From positions 124,001 to 188,000 of the forward strand of contig NZ_CAJOCF010000003.1 of NCBI RefSeq assembly GCF_905332535.1: 64,000 nt of DNA, read 5' to 3'. The notes under the pieces were generated by a model. The model saw nothing but the letters and a program-made list of their open reading frames with translations. It had not been told where the DNA came from and searched no databases. The stretch is from Latilactobacillus fragifolii (GTDB taxonomy: Bacteria; Bacillota; Bacilli; Lactobacillales; Lactobacillaceae). This document shows positions 36,170 to 46,686 of the stretch, one piece after another. A program made the translations under genes and the position numbers. Position 1 is the stretch's first letter, and the number at the start of each line of letters is the position of its first letter.

Positions 36170-38359
36170 ATGCTTTGTCAAAACTGCCAGAAGAATCCTG
36201 CAACGATTCATCTTTATACAAGCACCAATGGTCAACGACAAGAAATCGATCTTTGTCAAAATTGTTACCAACTTTTGAAACAACAAAACAGTAACGGACA
36301 AACTCCCCAAGGGCAATATGCAGATCCATTTGGCTTTGGAAGCCTTGATAGTTTCTTCCGAGCAATGGGCGCAACTGCTGATGAGCAATCACAAGCTAAC
36401 CAAGGACCACAAACCCAAAGTGGTGGCCGTGGTGGCGGCAACAACGGGCAAAATGGTGAAAGTTTGCTCAGTCAATACGGTGTCAACTTAACCAACTTGG
36501 CAAAAGCCGGGCAAATTGATCCAGTGATTGGTCGCGATGCTGAAATCGATCGCGTTATCGAAATTTTAAACCGCCGAACAAAAAATAATCCTGTATTAAT
36601 TGGTGAAGCTGGGGTTGGTAAAACCGCCGTTGTCGAAGGTTTAGCACAAAAAATTGCCGATGATGACGTCCCTGCTAAACTTAAGGATAAGCAAGTGATT
36701 CGCCTAGATGTCGTTTCACTGGTTCAAGGAACCGGGATTCGTGGTCAATTCGAACAACGAATGCAACAATTGATGACTGAATTGAAACAAAATAAGCAAT
36801 ACATTCTCTTCATTGATGAAATTCATGAAATCGTGGGCGCTGGTAATGCTGAAGGTGGCATGGACGCCGGTAACGTCTTAAAACCCGCACTCGCCCGTGG
36901 TGAACTCCAATTAGTGGGAGCCACAACTAATAATGAATTCCGCCAAATCGAAAAAGACGCAGCGCTTGCTCGTCGTCTCCAACCCGTTTCGGTCAATGAA
37001 CCCTCTGTTGATGAAACCGTCCAAATCCTAAAAGGGCTCCAAGATAAATACGAAGCCTATCACCAAGTCCACTATACAGACGAAGCGCTTAAAGCGGCCG
37101 CAACCCTTTCTAATCGTTACATTCAAGATCGCTTCTTACCAGACAAAGCCATCGACTTACTTGATGAAACCGGCTCTAAGAAGAACTTGACAATTACCCT
37201 TGTCGATCCCAAAGAAATCGATAAGAAATTACAAAATGCGGAAGCTGAAAAGCAAAGTGCATTAAAGGATGAAGATTACGAAAAAGCAGCTTATTACCGC
37301 GATCAAGTCACAAAATTGACCAAGATGCGTGAAACAAGTGCCGTTGATCAATCTGAAATGCCAACCGTCACCGACAAAGATATGGAAAAAATTGTCGAAG
37401 AAAAAACCCACATTCCAGTTGGTGAATTAAAAGCACAAGAACAAGCCCAACTGAAGAATCTCGCTGAAAATCTTGAAGCCCATGTAATTGGTCAAGATTC
37501 AGCGGTTGACAAGGTGGCCCGTTCAATTCGCCGTAACCGAATTGGTTTCAACAAATCCGGTCGGCCAATCGGCTCTTTCCTCTTCGTTGGACCAACTGGT
37601 GTCGGGAAAACGGAATTAGCCAAACAAATCGCAAAAGAACTTTTTGGTAGCACAGATGCTATGATTCGCTTTGACATGAGCGAATACATGGAAAAATTCA
37701 GTGTGTCAAAACTGATTGGATCGCCTCCTGGCTATGTTGGCTATGAAGAAGCAGGCCAATTAACCGAACAAGTTCGGCGCAATCCATACAGCTTGATTCT
37801 ACTGGATGAAGTTGAAAAGGCCCACCCCGACGTCATGCATATGTTCCTACAAATCTTAGATGACGGTCGTCTGACGGATTCGCAGGGCCGGACGGTCAGT
37901 TTCAAAGATACAATCATCATCATGACTTCGAATGCTGGCCAGACTGATGCCGAAGCCAACGTTGGTTTTGGGGCAGCTCTTTCAGGTCAAACGCACTCCA
38001 TTTTAAACCAGCTTCAAAACTACTTTAAGCCTGAATTTTTAAACCGGTTTGATGATATCATTGAGTTCCAACCATTGAGCAAGGATAACCTCTTGAAGAT
38101 TGTTAGTCTAATGCTCGATCAAACAAACGCAATGATTGCTGACCAAGGCTTGCACATTCATGTGACTGAGCCGGTTAAGTCACGACTCGTTGATCTTGGT
38201 TACAACCCAGAGATGGGGGCGCGGCCGTTACGCCGTGTTATTCAAGAACAAATTGAAGATCGCGTAGCCGATTACTATCTCGATCACCCAGAACATAAAC
38301 AACTAACGGCGCGGTTGGTGGAAGATCAGATTCAAATCACCGATGCCAAGAATTCATAG
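36170..38359 (+). CDS. clpE: ATP-dependent Clp protease ATPase subunit ClpE
   Basis: 729 residues from ATG 36170, which places the ClpE zinc finger at the N-terminus: C3, C6 ([10 protein letters not shown]) and C29, C32 (DLCQNC). ATG 36149 and TTG 36131 are alternatives. Two AAA modules follow: Walker A GEAGVGKT (about 150) and GPTGVGKT (about 475), with a UVR linker ([16 protein letters not shown]). ClpE unfolds aggregated or regulatory proteins for ClpP. It is under CtsR control. No classical ClpP gene is in the window. Confidence 0.96.
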   Translation: MLCQNCQKNPATIHLYTSTNGQRQEIDLCQNCYQLLKQQNSNGQTPQGQYADPFGFGSLDSFFRAMGATADEQSQANQGPQTQSGGRGGGNNGQNGESLLSQYGVNLTNLAKAGQIDPVIGRDAEIDRVIEILNRRTKNNPVLIGEAGVGKTAVVEGLAQKIADDDVPAKLKDKQVIRLDVVSLVQGTGIRGQFEQRMQQLMTELKQNKQYILFIDEIHEIVGAGNAEGGMDAGNVLKPALARGELQLVGATTNNEFRQIEKDAALARRLQPVSVNEPSVDETVQILKGLQDKYEAYHQVHYTDEALKAAATLSNRYIQDRFLPDKAIDLLDETGSKKNLTITLVDPKEIDKKLQNAEAEKQSALKDEDYEKAAYYRDQVTKLTKMRETSAVDQSEMPTVTDKDMEKIVEEKTHIPVGELKAQEQAQLKNLAENLEAHVIGQDSAVDKVARSIRRNRIGFNKSGRPIGSFLFVGPTGVGKTELAKQIAKELFGSTDAMIRFDMSEYMEKFSVSKLIGSPPGYVGYEEAGQLTEQVRRNPYSLILLDEVEKAHPDVMHMFLQILDDGRLTDSQGRTVSFKDTIIIMTSNAGQTDAEANVGFGAALSGQTHSILNQLQNYFKPEFLNRFDDIIEFQPLSKDNLLKIVSLMLDQTNAMIADQGLHIHVTEPVKSRLVDLGYNPEMGARPLRRVIQEQIEDRVADYYLDHPEHKQLTARLVEDQIQITDAKNS

Positions 38360-38468
38360 TCCACTGACTAAAAGGCGTTATTAGCTCAAGTCAGACCGAA
38401 TTGCGTGTTAAATGAAACGTTTTCAGTTATACTGGTGGTAAGACTTAAACATTTAGGGAGTGATTTAG

Positions 38469-38765
38469 ATGCGCTTAATTAATGTCACCAATTCTTATAA
38501 GCGACTTGTTTCACAACAACTCGCTACAACAGCCGCAACCTACGTTAAGGTTTATTCACTTGGTAAAACTACGATTCTTGACTCGCGTTCATCCAAGGAA
38601 CGGGAGCTCCTTTTAAAAAATGATCATCGTCATATTCAACAAAATGAGATTGATTTTGTACTGAAGGAGCTTGTTGGTTTAGATTCCGCAGATGGCCTTG
38701 AAGTCTTGAATGACGGTCCATTAGTCGAAATTACAATCCCACTTCCTTCCAAAACAGTGAGTTAA
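38469..38765 (+). CDS. DUF1827 family protein
   Basis: 98 residues starting MRLINVTNSYKRLVSQQL, which I recognise as the conserved opening of DUF1827, small cytosolic proteins of lactobacilli and relatives, of unknown function. AGGGAG precedes the start. It follows clpE by about 110 nt with the same orientation and ends at its own terminator, so it may be co-transcribed with clpE by readthrough. Confidence 0.7.
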   Translation: MRLINVTNSYKRLVSQQLATTAATYVKVYSLGKTTILDSRSSKERELLLKNDHRHIQQNEIDFVLKELVGLDSADGLEVLNDGPLVEITIPLPSKTVS

Positions 38766-38776
38766 TCATTCGCTTA

Positions 38777-38816
38777 AACCGCCCCGACATTTTATTTTGT
38801 CGGGGCGGTTTTTTTA
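38777..38816 (+). terminator. Terminator of DUF1827 gene
   Basis: AACCGCCCCGACA pairs with TGTCGGGGCGGTT and is followed by seven T. Confidence 0.9.
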
Positions 38817-38891
38817 CATAGGCACAATAATAGCAATTGAATAGGTCATATCGTATAATAGCCTCCAACCCGAATTAGGAGGATTAACACG

Positions 38892-39311
38892 ATGAAAACT
38901 TTTCAAAAAGGGCACCAAATTATCTGCCGCTTAGAAATCGGTGACGAGATCCTAACAGAACTTAAAAATTTGGCCGTAACCTTCCCCAACCAGCTGGGAA
39001 CTATCACCGGAATTGGTGCATGTAATGAAGTCACTGTCAGCGTTTATTCATCTGCCGCGGATCAATATGTTGCCACTGCCAGTCAAGCAGAGGTGGAACT
39101 ACTAGCGCTTAGTGGTAACGTTGAAAATGCCAACGGCACAATCAGTGTCCATCTTCACGCTAGCTTTGCCCGTTTAGATACAAGCGTTTTTGGTGGTCAT
39201 CTAAAACGCGCCGTTATTTCACGTACAGGTGAAATAATTGTTTCCTTAATTCCCGTTTCTGTTGGCCGGGTCATTCATACTGCAACGCACTTACGAATAT
39301 TAGATATTTAA
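38892..39311 (+). CDS. PPC/PCC (DUF296) domain protein
   Basis: 139 residues, one PPC domain. The hallmark HLHASFARLDTSVFGGHL lies at about 88-105 (GGHL region), with EVELLALSGNV and VTVSVYSS preceding it. These trimeric domains occur in AT-hook-linked proteins of plants and alone in bacteria, where a DNA-binding or metal-dependent function is suspected but not shown. AGGAGG precedes the start. It is a single gene between terminators and the MucBP-like gene. Confidence 0.85.
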   Translation: MKTFQKGHQIICRLEIGDEILTELKNLAVTFPNQLGTITGIGACNEVTVSVYSSAADQYVATASQAEVELLALSGNVENANGTISVHLHASFARLDTSVFGGHLKRAVISRTGEIIVSLIPVSVGRVIHTATHLRILDI

Positions 39312-39432
39312 TCGATTACGCTATTTTTGCGGCGTTCTTTTAGATCTCCACTTGGCGCGTTAATTATCAACCACACTTTTTGTAATTTATGATAGACTAG
39401 TAGTAATAAGTAATGCGCTACAAGGAGTCCGT

Positions 39433-40524
39433 ATGAATCTGATTAACCTGCTTCAATCATTATTGAAATGGCGCCCGAAAAAAAAAGCGCCCATGCCGAG
39501 CAGTCGTGTCCACCAAACTGTCGCTGAGCAAGAGCCAATCCATCAAGCGCCTCAATCATCACAGAATCAGCCAGTCGCGCCTGCCAGTCAGGATGAAACG
39601 ACCCCGCTGGCTACGATGCCCGCCCAACCGCGCCGTAGCACGGTCACCATTCACTATCTCGATAACCATCGGGTGCCATTGCGGCCAACGATGACCTTGA
39701 CTGGTGAAGTAGGTACCGTGCTCGATTTGCCATGGCTAAAATTTGCCGGTTATTATTTGGCAGCTATTACTAATTTAAAACAACAATTCCCTGAAGAAAA
39801 CACCACCATTTGGCTTTTTTACAAACCGCAACTCGCAGCACCAGTCATGGTTTTGCACCAGAACTTAGAAGGCGGTTTGTTGATTAAGCCACAATTTTTA
39901 TCAGGTGCTTTGAATGAATCCTACCAAGCCAATCCACTAGAAGGTGGCGCTAACTTTGTCCACCACACTTCGGCTAATCAGACCGGCCATTTTACAACCA
40001 AGACCCAGTTTGTCCATTTTAAATATGATCCGCTGAATTTAAAATATCACGACGCCCCTGAACAGCCCTTCATCGAACTTCTCGCGTCAACGGATACGTA
40101 TCAGCAACCAAGTGAAGAAGCGCTAACTGCTGCGCGCTTACCAAAACACGCTATTTGGAAGATTTATAGCCGGGCAACCGCTCCATCTGGTAAACAATGG
40201 TTCAACCTTGGCAGTTTCTGGATTACTCCCACGCGCTACCAATTACACGCCAACAATCCTAAAGGTAGCGATGACCCATACCAAGTACCAGAGTTCACCT
40301 ACCATTATACGATTGTCGAAACGACACCTCTAAACCTTAGTGCAAGTCTGAACAACAGCACGGTAACGTTCTGGCAAGCTCCATATGACCACCCGACAAC
40401 ATATCGGGTAACGCCTAACACGCGAGTAATCGTCAAGCAAGTCGTCGTACTCGATAATCAAAGCCGTTGGTGTCAACTTAAAACTGGCCAATGGTTAATG
40501 GAAGGTCTCTTAACCTTCAACTAA
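39433..40524 (+). CDS. MucBP-like domain protein without signal peptide
   Basis: 363 residues. A short amphipathic N-terminus (MNLINLLQSLLKWRPKKK) and a Pro/Gln-rich linker (about 20-70) precede a MucBP-type domain (VTIHYLDNHRVPLRPTMTL...IWLFYKP, about 76-135). The rest (about 160-363) looks like a beta-rich adhesin-like fold with Trp-rich strands, perhaps two SH3-like repeats (IWKIYSRATAPSGKQWFNLG; TRVIVKQVVVLDNQSRWCQLKTGQW). There is no export signal and no LPxTG, unlike typical mucus binders. AAGGAG precedes the start. I do not know its function. Confidence 0.65.
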   Translation: MNLINLLQSLLKWRPKKKAPMPSSRVHQTVAEQEPIHQAPQSSQNQPVAPASQDETTPLATMPAQPRRSTVTIHYLDNHRVPLRPTMTLTGEVGTVLDLPWLKFAGYYLAAITNLKQQFPEENTTIWLFYKPQLAAPVMVLHQNLEGGLLIKPQFLSGALNESYQANPLEGGANFVHHTSANQTGHFTTKTQFVHFKYDPLNLKYHDAPEQPFIELLASTDTYQQPSEEALTAARLPKHAIWKIYSRATAPSGKQWFNLGSFWITPTRYQLHANNPKGSDDPYQVPEFTYHYTIVETTPLNLSASLNNSTVTFWQAPYDHPTTYRVTPNTRVIVKQVVVLDNQSRWCQLKTGQWLMEGLLTFN

Positions 40525-40535
40525 ATCTCCTCTAA

Positions 40536-40596
40536 CCAAAAGAAGCCCCCGCTTCAGACCACATCATGGGTCTGAAGCGGGGGCTTCTTTTGGTTT
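40536..40596. terminator. Bidirectional terminator between MucBP-like gene and prfC
   Basis: A long perfect stem of about 24 bp, CCAAAAGAAGCCCCCGCTTC pairing with its complement around ACATCATG, A/T-flanked on both sides. Confidence 0.9.
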
Positions 40597-40663
40597 AAAG
40601 CATTAATGTAAAAAGGTTGCGGCCAACACGCTTTTGGCATCGTACCGTTTTAATTCGCCACAA

Positions 40664-42241
40664 TTATAGTTTGGCAGTTAACTCAACATCTGGATACTTA
40701 TCTTGGAACCAACGTTCAGCAAATTGATTTTCAAATAAGAATAATGGTTCGTCATGGATATCTTTTACCAATAAATTCCGCGATGATGACATCCGTTCGT
40801 CCAATTGCTCTGGATTAATCCACCGAGCGATTCTCGAACCAATTGGATCCATTAATACTTCAGAATTATATTCGTGTTGCATCCGATATTGGAACACTTC
40901 AAATTGCAATTGACCAACGGCCCCTAAAATGTAATCACCAGTTGTGTAAGTCTTATACAATTGAATAGCGCCTTCTTGAACTAACTGTTGAATCCCTTTA
41001 TGGAAGGACTTTTGTTTCATCACGTTCTTCGCCGTGACGCGTACGAATAATTCTGGTGTAAATTGAGGAAGTTTCTCAAATGAAATAGCCTCCTTACCCG
41101 TATGAATCGTGTCCCCAATTTGGAAATTTCCAGTATCATACAAACCAACAATATCGCCCGCAACAGCACTTGTCACTTGTTCTCGGGTATCAGCCATGAA
41201 TTCGGTTGAGTTGTTCAACCGCATCTTCTTGCCGGTGCGCGTTAGTGTAACATCAATGCCTCGTTGGAATTCACCCGAACAAATTCGTACGAACGCAATC
41301 CGGTCACGGTGGGCTGGATTCATGTTAGCTTGAATCTTAAAGACAAATCCTGAAAAATCAGGTGATGTGGGTTCAACCAATGTTTCTTCCTGTGTTTTGT
41401 GGGCCTCTGGGGCAGGTGCTAAATTGACAAATGCTTCTAAGAACGTCTTAACCCCAAAGTTGGTCAACGCAGACCCGAAAAAGATTGGTGTTTGTTCCCC
41501 AGTCGCAATTTTATCAGCATCATAGGCGTTCCCCGCTTCGCCAATCAATTCGATATCATCGAGGGCTTGCGTGTAAACCGACTCTTCTTTTAATGGATTA
41601 TCACCGACAATTCGGCCTGCTTCATCAAGGGCCAAATAAGGGTTGGCTTCGTCTTCTGGCCGATAAAGTTCAATCCGCCGATTAGCAATATCATAAAGGC
41701 CACGAAGATCTTTTCCCATCCCGATTGGCCAGTTCATAGCACAGCCTTCGATGTCCAACAATTCTTCCAATTCAGCAATTAAATCAAGCGGTTCGCGACC
41801 ATCCCGATCTAACTTATTCATGAATGTAAAAATCGGAATCCCCCGCATTTTGCAGACTTTGAATAATTTCTTAGTCTGTGGTTCAATCCCTTTCGCAGAA
41901 TCGATTACCATGACTGCCGCATCGACTGCCATCAAAGTCCGGTACGTATCTTCTGAGAAATCCTCATGCCCAGGTGTATCCAAAATATTAATCCGTTTGT
42001 CATCATAATCAAATTGCATCACAGAACTGGTAACGGAAATCCCACGTTGCTTTTCAATTTCCATCCAATCGGACTTGGCAAATTGGCCACTTTTTTTCCC
42101 TTTAACCGTTCCGGCTTGACGAATCACGCCCCCGAAAAGTAAAAGTTGTTCCGTAATCGTTGTTTTACCAGCATCCGGATGAGAAATAATTGCAAAAGTC
42201 CGCCGGCGATTAACCGCCGTTTTTAATTCAGTAGGTGTCAT
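40664..42241 (-). CDS. prfC: Peptide chain release factor 3
   Basis: 525 residues from ATG 42241, preceded by AAAGGA; the extra N-terminal frame to 42334 has no family similarity. RF3 is a GTPase that removes RF1 and RF2 from the ribosome. G motifs: SHPDAGKTT (about 18-26), DTPGHEDF (about 85), NKLDRDGR (about 140), then translation-factor domains 2 and 3. It lies downstream of the CNNM/CBS gene. Confidence 0.95.
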   Translation of the reverse strand: MTPTELKTAVNRRRTFAIISHPDAGKTTITEQLLLFGGVIRQAGTVKGKKSGQFAKSDWMEIEKQRGISVTSSVMQFDYDDKRINILDTPGHEDFSEDTYRTLMAVDAAVMVIDSAKGIEPQTKKLFKVCKMRGIPIFTFMNKLDRDGREPLDLIAELEELLDIEGCAMNWPIGMGKDLRGLYDIANRRIELYRPEDEANPYLALDEAGRIVGDNPLKEESVYTQALDDIELIGEAGNAYDADKIATGEQTPIFFGSALTNFGVKTFLEAFVNLAPAPEAHKTQEETLVEPTSPDFSGFVFKIQANMNPAHRDRIAFVRICSGEFQRGIDVTLTRTGKKMRLNNSTEFMADTREQVTSAVAGDIVGLYDTGNFQIGDTIHTGKEAISFEKLPQFTPELFVRVTAKNVMKQKSFHKGIQQLVQEGAIQLYKTYTTGDYILGAVGQLQFEVFQYRMQHEYNSEVLMDPIGSRIARWINPEQLDERMSSSRNLLVKDIHDEPLFLFENQFAERWFQDKYPDVELTAKL

Positions 42242-42338
42242 TATAAAATCCTTTCCGTTATTCCAATATAATGCGCTTGGGACAAAGAATTGCGCACCCA
42301 TTGCGTCACCCTTTGTCCCATTGATGGTGCTCATTTAA

Positions 42339-43688
42339 TTAGTCGTCTTCTTCTGGTAGATCGGTTTGTGGTTCTGGTAATGTCAATTGTAAATCAATCA
42401 ACCGTGACCCGGAAACCGACCCAGTCGTCAAGCTCATGCCATTCGGTAGGTCAATCGTTTCCGGATGCCCACTGATCGGAATGGCACCAATTTCAGTAAT
42501 GACGAACCCGGCAATGGTATCCACGTCAGTGACTTGAATATCTGTATTGAACGCACTGTTAAATTCATTGATTGGCATGCTTCCCATAACGGTGTAATGT
42601 TGGGCATCAATTTTTTGGTACAATGCTTCAGCCTTATCAGATTCATCATCGATTTCACCAACAATTTCTTCCAATAAATCTTCAATGGTAGCTAACCCAA
42701 CGACACCACCATATTCATCCAGCAGAATTGCCATTTGTTGCTGGGTCCGTTTCATTTCAAATAATAGATCATCAATTGTAATCGTTTCAGGCACAAAAAG
42801 GGGTTCTTGCATGACGGCTTCAATTTGCATAGCCTTGAACCCTTTTTGGCGCGCTTCTTTCAAAAGATTCTTGATATGCACGACCCCTACCACCTGATCC
42901 TTGTCATCCCGATAAACTGGAATCCGGGAGAATGGTTGGGCCAAGATAGCATCGATATTTTGATCGTTGTCAACACAAATATCAATCATAAACGCATCTG
43001 TCCGTGGTACCATGACTTCGCGCGCCATCTTCTTATTAAGGGTAATAATGCCCTCTAGCATTTCGTATTCATCAGTTTCCAGAACACCAGCACTCTTCCC
43101 GGATTCAATCATATGCACCATTTCTTCACGGGTAAGTTTTGGCTCGGATTCTGAAAAATCAATGGGGGTCAACTTCATTAAAAGCGAGGTCGACATTGAT
43201 AGCAACCAAACGAATGGTCGTAATAAAATTCCGACAATCCGTACGGGTTGCACGGTTATTTTAGCAATTGCTTCTGCACGGTGCAGTGCAACTTGCTTAG
43301 GATATAATTCCCCAAAAACAAGGGATACGTAGGATAAGACAATCGTCACAATTAATACGGCTGCTTCCTTTGTCCAAGCCGCATTTCCTAAAAGGGGTGC
43401 TAATCTACCCGCAATGGTTGTGGCAGCACTCGCTGAAGATAAGAAGCCCGCAAACGTAATCGCAACTTGAATGGTTGCCAAAAACTGATTAGAGTGCCCT
43501 AAGACTTGAACTAATACTCGCGCCTTCTTGTCACCCTTATTGGCTTGCTCCTCCATCTTCACACGACTTAGTGACACTAGTGCAATTTCTGCAGCAGCAA
43601 AAAAAGCATTCACTAAGGTCAAAATTAATATTAACAGTAACTGTCCCCACACCGAACTTCCAGGGTCAGGATTCATCGTCACATCCAC
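42339..43688 (-). CDS. Hemolysin/CorC-like CNNM-CBS protein
   Basis: 449 residues. An N-terminal CNNM domain with about four hydrophobic segments (LVNAFFAAAEIALVSLSRVKMEE is the usual opening), then a CBS pair (MVPRTDAFMIDICVD...VVGVVHIKNLL and MQEPLFVPETITI...LLDEYGGVVGLATIEDLLEEIVGEI), and a C-terminal CorC/HlyC domain. This is the HlyC/YtfL/MpfA-type, proposed in magnesium efflux. The ATG at 43688 has GAAAGG 6 nt upstream. It precedes prfC by about 100 nt. Confidence 0.9.
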   Translation of the reverse strand: MDVTMNPDPGSSVWGQLLLILILTLVNAFFAAAEIALVSLSRVKMEEQANKGDKKARVLVQVLGHSNQFLATIQVAITFAGFLSSASAATTIAGRLAPLLGNAAWTKEAAVLIVTIVLSYVSLVFGELYPKQVALHRAEAIAKITVQPVRIVGILLRPFVWLLSMSTSLLMKLTPIDFSESEPKLTREEMVHMIESGKSAGVLETDEYEMLEGIITLNKKMAREVMVPRTDAFMIDICVDNDQNIDAILAQPFSRIPVYRDDKDQVVGVVHIKNLLKEARQKGFKAMQIEAVMQEPLFVPETITIDDLLFEMKRTQQQMAILLDEYGGVVGLATIEDLLEEIVGEIDDESDKAEALYQKIDAQHYTVMGSMPINEFNSAFNTDIQVTDVDTIAGFVITEIGAIPISGHPETIDLPNGMSLTTGSVSGSRLIDLQLTLPEPQTDLPEEDD

Positions 43689-43781
43689 TACCTTTCACTA
43701 TCTAAATAAGTACATTTAGCCGAATATGGCCTACCTTGCAGTATAGCATAGTCAAAAATGGAAATTCAACCTGCATCTCTG

Positions 43782-44888
43782 CTAAAGGTCAGTCCCTTTT
43801 TTGGCTTTAGTACGCAGGGCTTGAATATCGTATAAATAAGTAATCACTGTTTTAGAAACTGCATAAAACGGAATCGCTAAAATCATCCCTAAAATCCCGT
43901 AGATATTCCCAGCGACCAACAAGATAATAATGATCGTTAACGGATGAATATCCAATGACCGGCCAATCACGTTAGGATAAATCAAGTTGCCATCGATTTG
44001 TTGAACAACGATGACCACCACAATGACCATGATTGTTTTGGGAATTGAAATAGATAAGCTGATGATCAGTGCCGGCGCAATTCCAATGTAAGGGCCTAAA
44101 TAGGGAATCACATTAGATACACCAGCAATAAAACCTAATAAATAAGCGTATGGCATCCCAATTATTAAATAACCGATAAATGTAAAGACACCAACAAACA
44201 AACATTCTAAGGCTTGCCCACCGATATAAGCTGAAATCGTTGCCCCCATCTTCCGTAACAAGTCCGCCACTTGGTCGTTATACCGATCCGGTAGCATCTT
44301 TTGAATATTAGGCACTAGGCGGTGACCGTCTTTTAGCATATAAAACAGCATAATTGGAATCGTGAAGACGCTGACTGTAACACTTGTAATCGCGCCAATC
44401 ATGCTACCAAAGCCAGAAGTAAAACTCTTCATGACCTTTTCAGCAATCTTCGATGGCTTGAGATCTAACTGATTGACGTATTTATTGAAATCAATATTTT
44501 TAAACCGTGGATTGTTCGATAAATCGTCTGCCACTTTTTGCAACCGGTGAGCAAAATCTGGTAGGTTCGTCACAAGTTGCGTGATTTGTTTAATCAAGTT
44601 GGGAATCACGGTGGCCACAATGAAAATCAAGCCCCCAAAAAAGACAATAAAGATAATCGCAATCGCCCAATTACGTGATATTTTGAGTTTGCCTAACAGA
44701 TTGATCAGTGGATTAAAGAGGTAAAATAATAAGCCAGCACCAATGATTGGCCCAAATAAAGTTGAAATAAAGGTTCCGATCGGATCGAATAAGAAGCTGA
44801 TTTTGGTGCAGACAAAAATTAACACGGCCAAAATTAAAAGCTCAATTGACCAAAATAATAGTTTTGATTGGCGTAAACGATCAAACAT
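43782..44888 (-). CDS. AI-2E family membrane transporter
   Basis: 368 residues from ATG 44888 with GGAGGG 7 nt upstream; the frame opens at 44921. It opens MFDRLRQSKLLFWSIELLILAVLIFVCTKISFLFDPIGTF, and about seven more hydrophobic segments follow the PerM/TqsA plan (FYMLKDG; GMPYAYLLGFIAGVSNVIPYLGPYIG; GNLIYPNVIGRSLDIHPLTIIIILLV). Originally linked to autoinducer-2 export, many members are ion antiporters; function unproven here. A single gene. Confidence 0.88.
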   Translation of the reverse strand: MFDRLRQSKLLFWSIELLILAVLIFVCTKISFLFDPIGTFISTLFGPIIGAGLLFYLFNPLINLLGKLKISRNWAIAIIFIVFFGGLIFIVATVIPNLIKQITQLVTNLPDFAHRLQKVADDLSNNPRFKNIDFNKYVNQLDLKPSKIAEKVMKSFTSGFGSMIGAITSVTVSVFTIPIMLFYMLKDGHRLVPNIQKMLPDRYNDQVADLLRKMGATISAYIGGQALECLFVGVFTFIGYLIIGMPYAYLLGFIAGVSNVIPYLGPYIGIAPALIISLSISIPKTIMVIVVVIVVQQIDGNLIYPNVIGRSLDIHPLTIIIILLVAGNIYGILGMILAIPFYAVSKTVITYLYDIQALRTKAKKGTDL

Positions 44889-45019
44889 GTAGCATCCCTC
44901 CAGTGTGCCTGTGTCACACAAAACGCATTTTATGCTATCATAGTGTAACGATTATTTTTATTGTACCAAACTTTATAGGAATCCACATTGATTATTCCTT
45001 TTGAAGAGGTGATTTTATA

Positions 45020-45457
45020 ATGTTAGTGAAACAAACACGTGATTTAGAAAGTCCGGTCTATCGAGATAGTTTAGCAATTCGACAAGCTGTTTTCGTCGTT
45101 GAACAACACGTGCCAGCTGGACTTGAAGTCGACGAATTCGAAGACCTCGCCATTTATTTTGTCGGTTATGTTGATGGCCAAGCCGTTGTCACCTTACGCC
45201 TAATTGAAGCTGATTCAGACTACCATGTGCAACGTGTCGCAGTTAGCCGCACAGCACGCCATCATGGTTATGGCCAGGCGCTCATGCGTGCAGCTGAAGC
45301 TTTTGCCCGCCAGTCAGGTAAAAAGACGCTTACGCTAAACGCCCAACTCAGTGCGGTGCCGTTTTACAAACACCTCAACTTTCAAACCACCGACAAGCCG
45401 CCTTTTCTAGATGCCGGCATTATGCACCAAGAAATGGTTAAAAAATTGATCGCCTAA
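45020..45457 (+). CDS. GNAT-family N-acetyltransferase
   Basis: 145 residues. Motif A is RVAVSRTARHHGYGQALMRAAEAFA (about 72-96; RHHGYG is the acetyl-CoA loop), with IRQAVFVVEQHVP near the N-terminus and QLSAVPFYKHLNF near 110-122, resembling ElaA-like proteins. Acceptor unknown. AGAGG precedes the start. The next gene begins 70 nt later, same strand. Confidence 0.88.
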   Translation: MLVKQTRDLESPVYRDSLAIRQAVFVVEQHVPAGLEVDEFEDLAIYFVGYVDGQAVVTLRLIEADSDYHVQRVAVSRTARHHGYGQALMRAAEAFARQSGKKTLTLNAQLSAVPFYKHLNFQTTDKPPFLDAGIMHQEMVKKLIA

Positions 45458-45527
45458 TTGTCATGACACCACTTAATGACTTATAATGAACACAATTAAT
45501 GTTTTGTTTTATAGAAAGGACGTTACC

Positions 45528-46001
45528 ATGCCTAAGCAAAAAGCGTTTCTTGTCCACTTATTTTTCTTCATCATCCCCTATTTACTGGTCATTACGATTG
45601 CCGCAACAGCTTATGACAGTCTTGTCATTCACAGTGCCACTTGGGATCGCACCTTATTCAGTGCCCTGGTCAGCAGCACCTTAATGTTATTTATTAAAGT
45701 GCCACTTGAACGGCCATTAACCATTATGGCTGACTTAGCGCCTAATCGAACACTCAAAATGTTGACACGCTTCTTTTTAGTCGAGCGCTCCTTGGGCATT
45801 AAGATTGCCAATTTCATTTTTGATGGCGTTCTTTTCTGTCTTGCAACCTATCTGTTGCGTCATTTCTTGCCTCTTAATATCATTGCTGGTAGTTTGTTGG
45901 GCTGGTGTGTCTTTGCCCTTCTACTGTCCATCAGTATTGGCGCTAGCATCGGCTTTAAAACATTGACGATTCAACAAGATACCTCAGTCGAAAATGATTA
46001 G
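45528..46001 (+). CDS. Hypothetical four-helix membrane protein
   Basis: 157 residues from ATG 45528 (AGAAAGGA upstream); an ATG at 45486 is in frame but has no ribosome-binding site. About four hydrophobic segments (LVHLFFFIIPYLLVITIAA; LFSALVSSTLMLFIKV; KIANFIFDGVLFCLATYLL; IAGSLLGWCVFALLLSIS) and a charged middle. No known family recognised. It ends at a shared terminator. Confidence 0.7.
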   Translation: MPKQKAFLVHLFFFIIPYLLVITIAATAYDSLVIHSATWDRTLFSALVSSTLMLFIKVPLERPLTIMADLAPNRTLKMLTRFFLVERSLGIKIANFIFDGVLFCLATYLLRHFLPLNIIAGSLLGWCVFALLLSISIGASIGFKTLTIQQDTSVEND

Positions 46002-46004
46002 CAC

Positions 46005-46043
46005 AAAAAAAGCCCCAGTCACTTACTGACTGGGGCTTTTTTT
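46005..46043. terminator. Bidirectional terminator between two convergent genes
   Basis: AAAAAGCCCCAGTCA pairs with TGACTGGGGCTTTTT; both flanks are A/T runs. It ends the plus-strand membrane protein gene and the minus-strand Ntdp gene. Confidence 0.88.
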
Positions 46044-46063
46044 ACTTAAGACTAAATAGTGTT

Positions 46064-46606
46064 CTAACGACGGTGCGCCAATTCTTGATACCGATTGTAC
46101 CAAATATCAATGTATTCCTTCGAAAAGGGCCCTTTGCCATTGTTGATCCAATCAACCAAAACCTTAACATTGGCTTTTAAAATCCGATCAGTTTCGGCGG
46201 AATAATGCCATTGCGCGCTATGCGCTTCATATTCATCAACATCTAGAAGTCGTTTTTCGCCATTGGGAAAAACCTTCACATCTAAATCGTAATCAATATA
46301 TTTAAGCGCTTCTTGATCCATGACATGTGGCGATGCTAAATTACAATAATAAGAAACGCCGCCTTCACGAATCATTGCCACCACGTTGAACCAATACTTC
46401 TTATGGAAATAAATAAGTGCCGGCTCCCGCGTGACCCACTTTCTGCCGTCTGACTCTGTAACTAAGGTGTGATCGTTACAACCAATGACTGCGTTCTCGC
46501 TGGTTTTTAAAACCATCGTATCGCGCCAAGTGCGGTGTAAACTCCCATCGTGTTTATAACTTTGAATCGCTATATAGTCGCCTTCTTTGGGAATACTCAT
46601 CGACAT
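46064..46606 (-). CDS. Nucleoside tri-/diphosphate phosphatase (Ntdp/DUF402)
   Basis: About 180 residues from one of two ATGs (46606 or 46600; GGAAAG upstream suits 46606). A close match to B. subtilis YgaC as I recall it: [77 protein letters not shown], and [23 protein letters not shown]. The family hydrolyses nucleoside di- and triphosphates with metals. The frame opening at 46639 adds 11-13 poorly conserved residues. Convergent with the membrane protein gene. Confidence 0.88.
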   Translation of the reverse strand: MSMSIPKEGDYIAIQSYKHDGSLHRTWRDTMVLKTSENAVIGCNDHTLVTESDGRKWVTREPALIYFHKKYWFNVVAMIREGGVSYYCNLASPHVMDQEALKYIDYDLDVKVFPNGEKRLLDVDEYEAHSAQWHYSAETDRILKANVKVLVDWINNGKGPFSKEYIDIWYNRYQELAHRR

Positions 46607-46686
46607 ACCCAGCTTTCCAAGGTTATTATTCATAATCACCTATCATTATAGCAAAGACTAGCAAATTTACCTAAAACTTTCTACCA

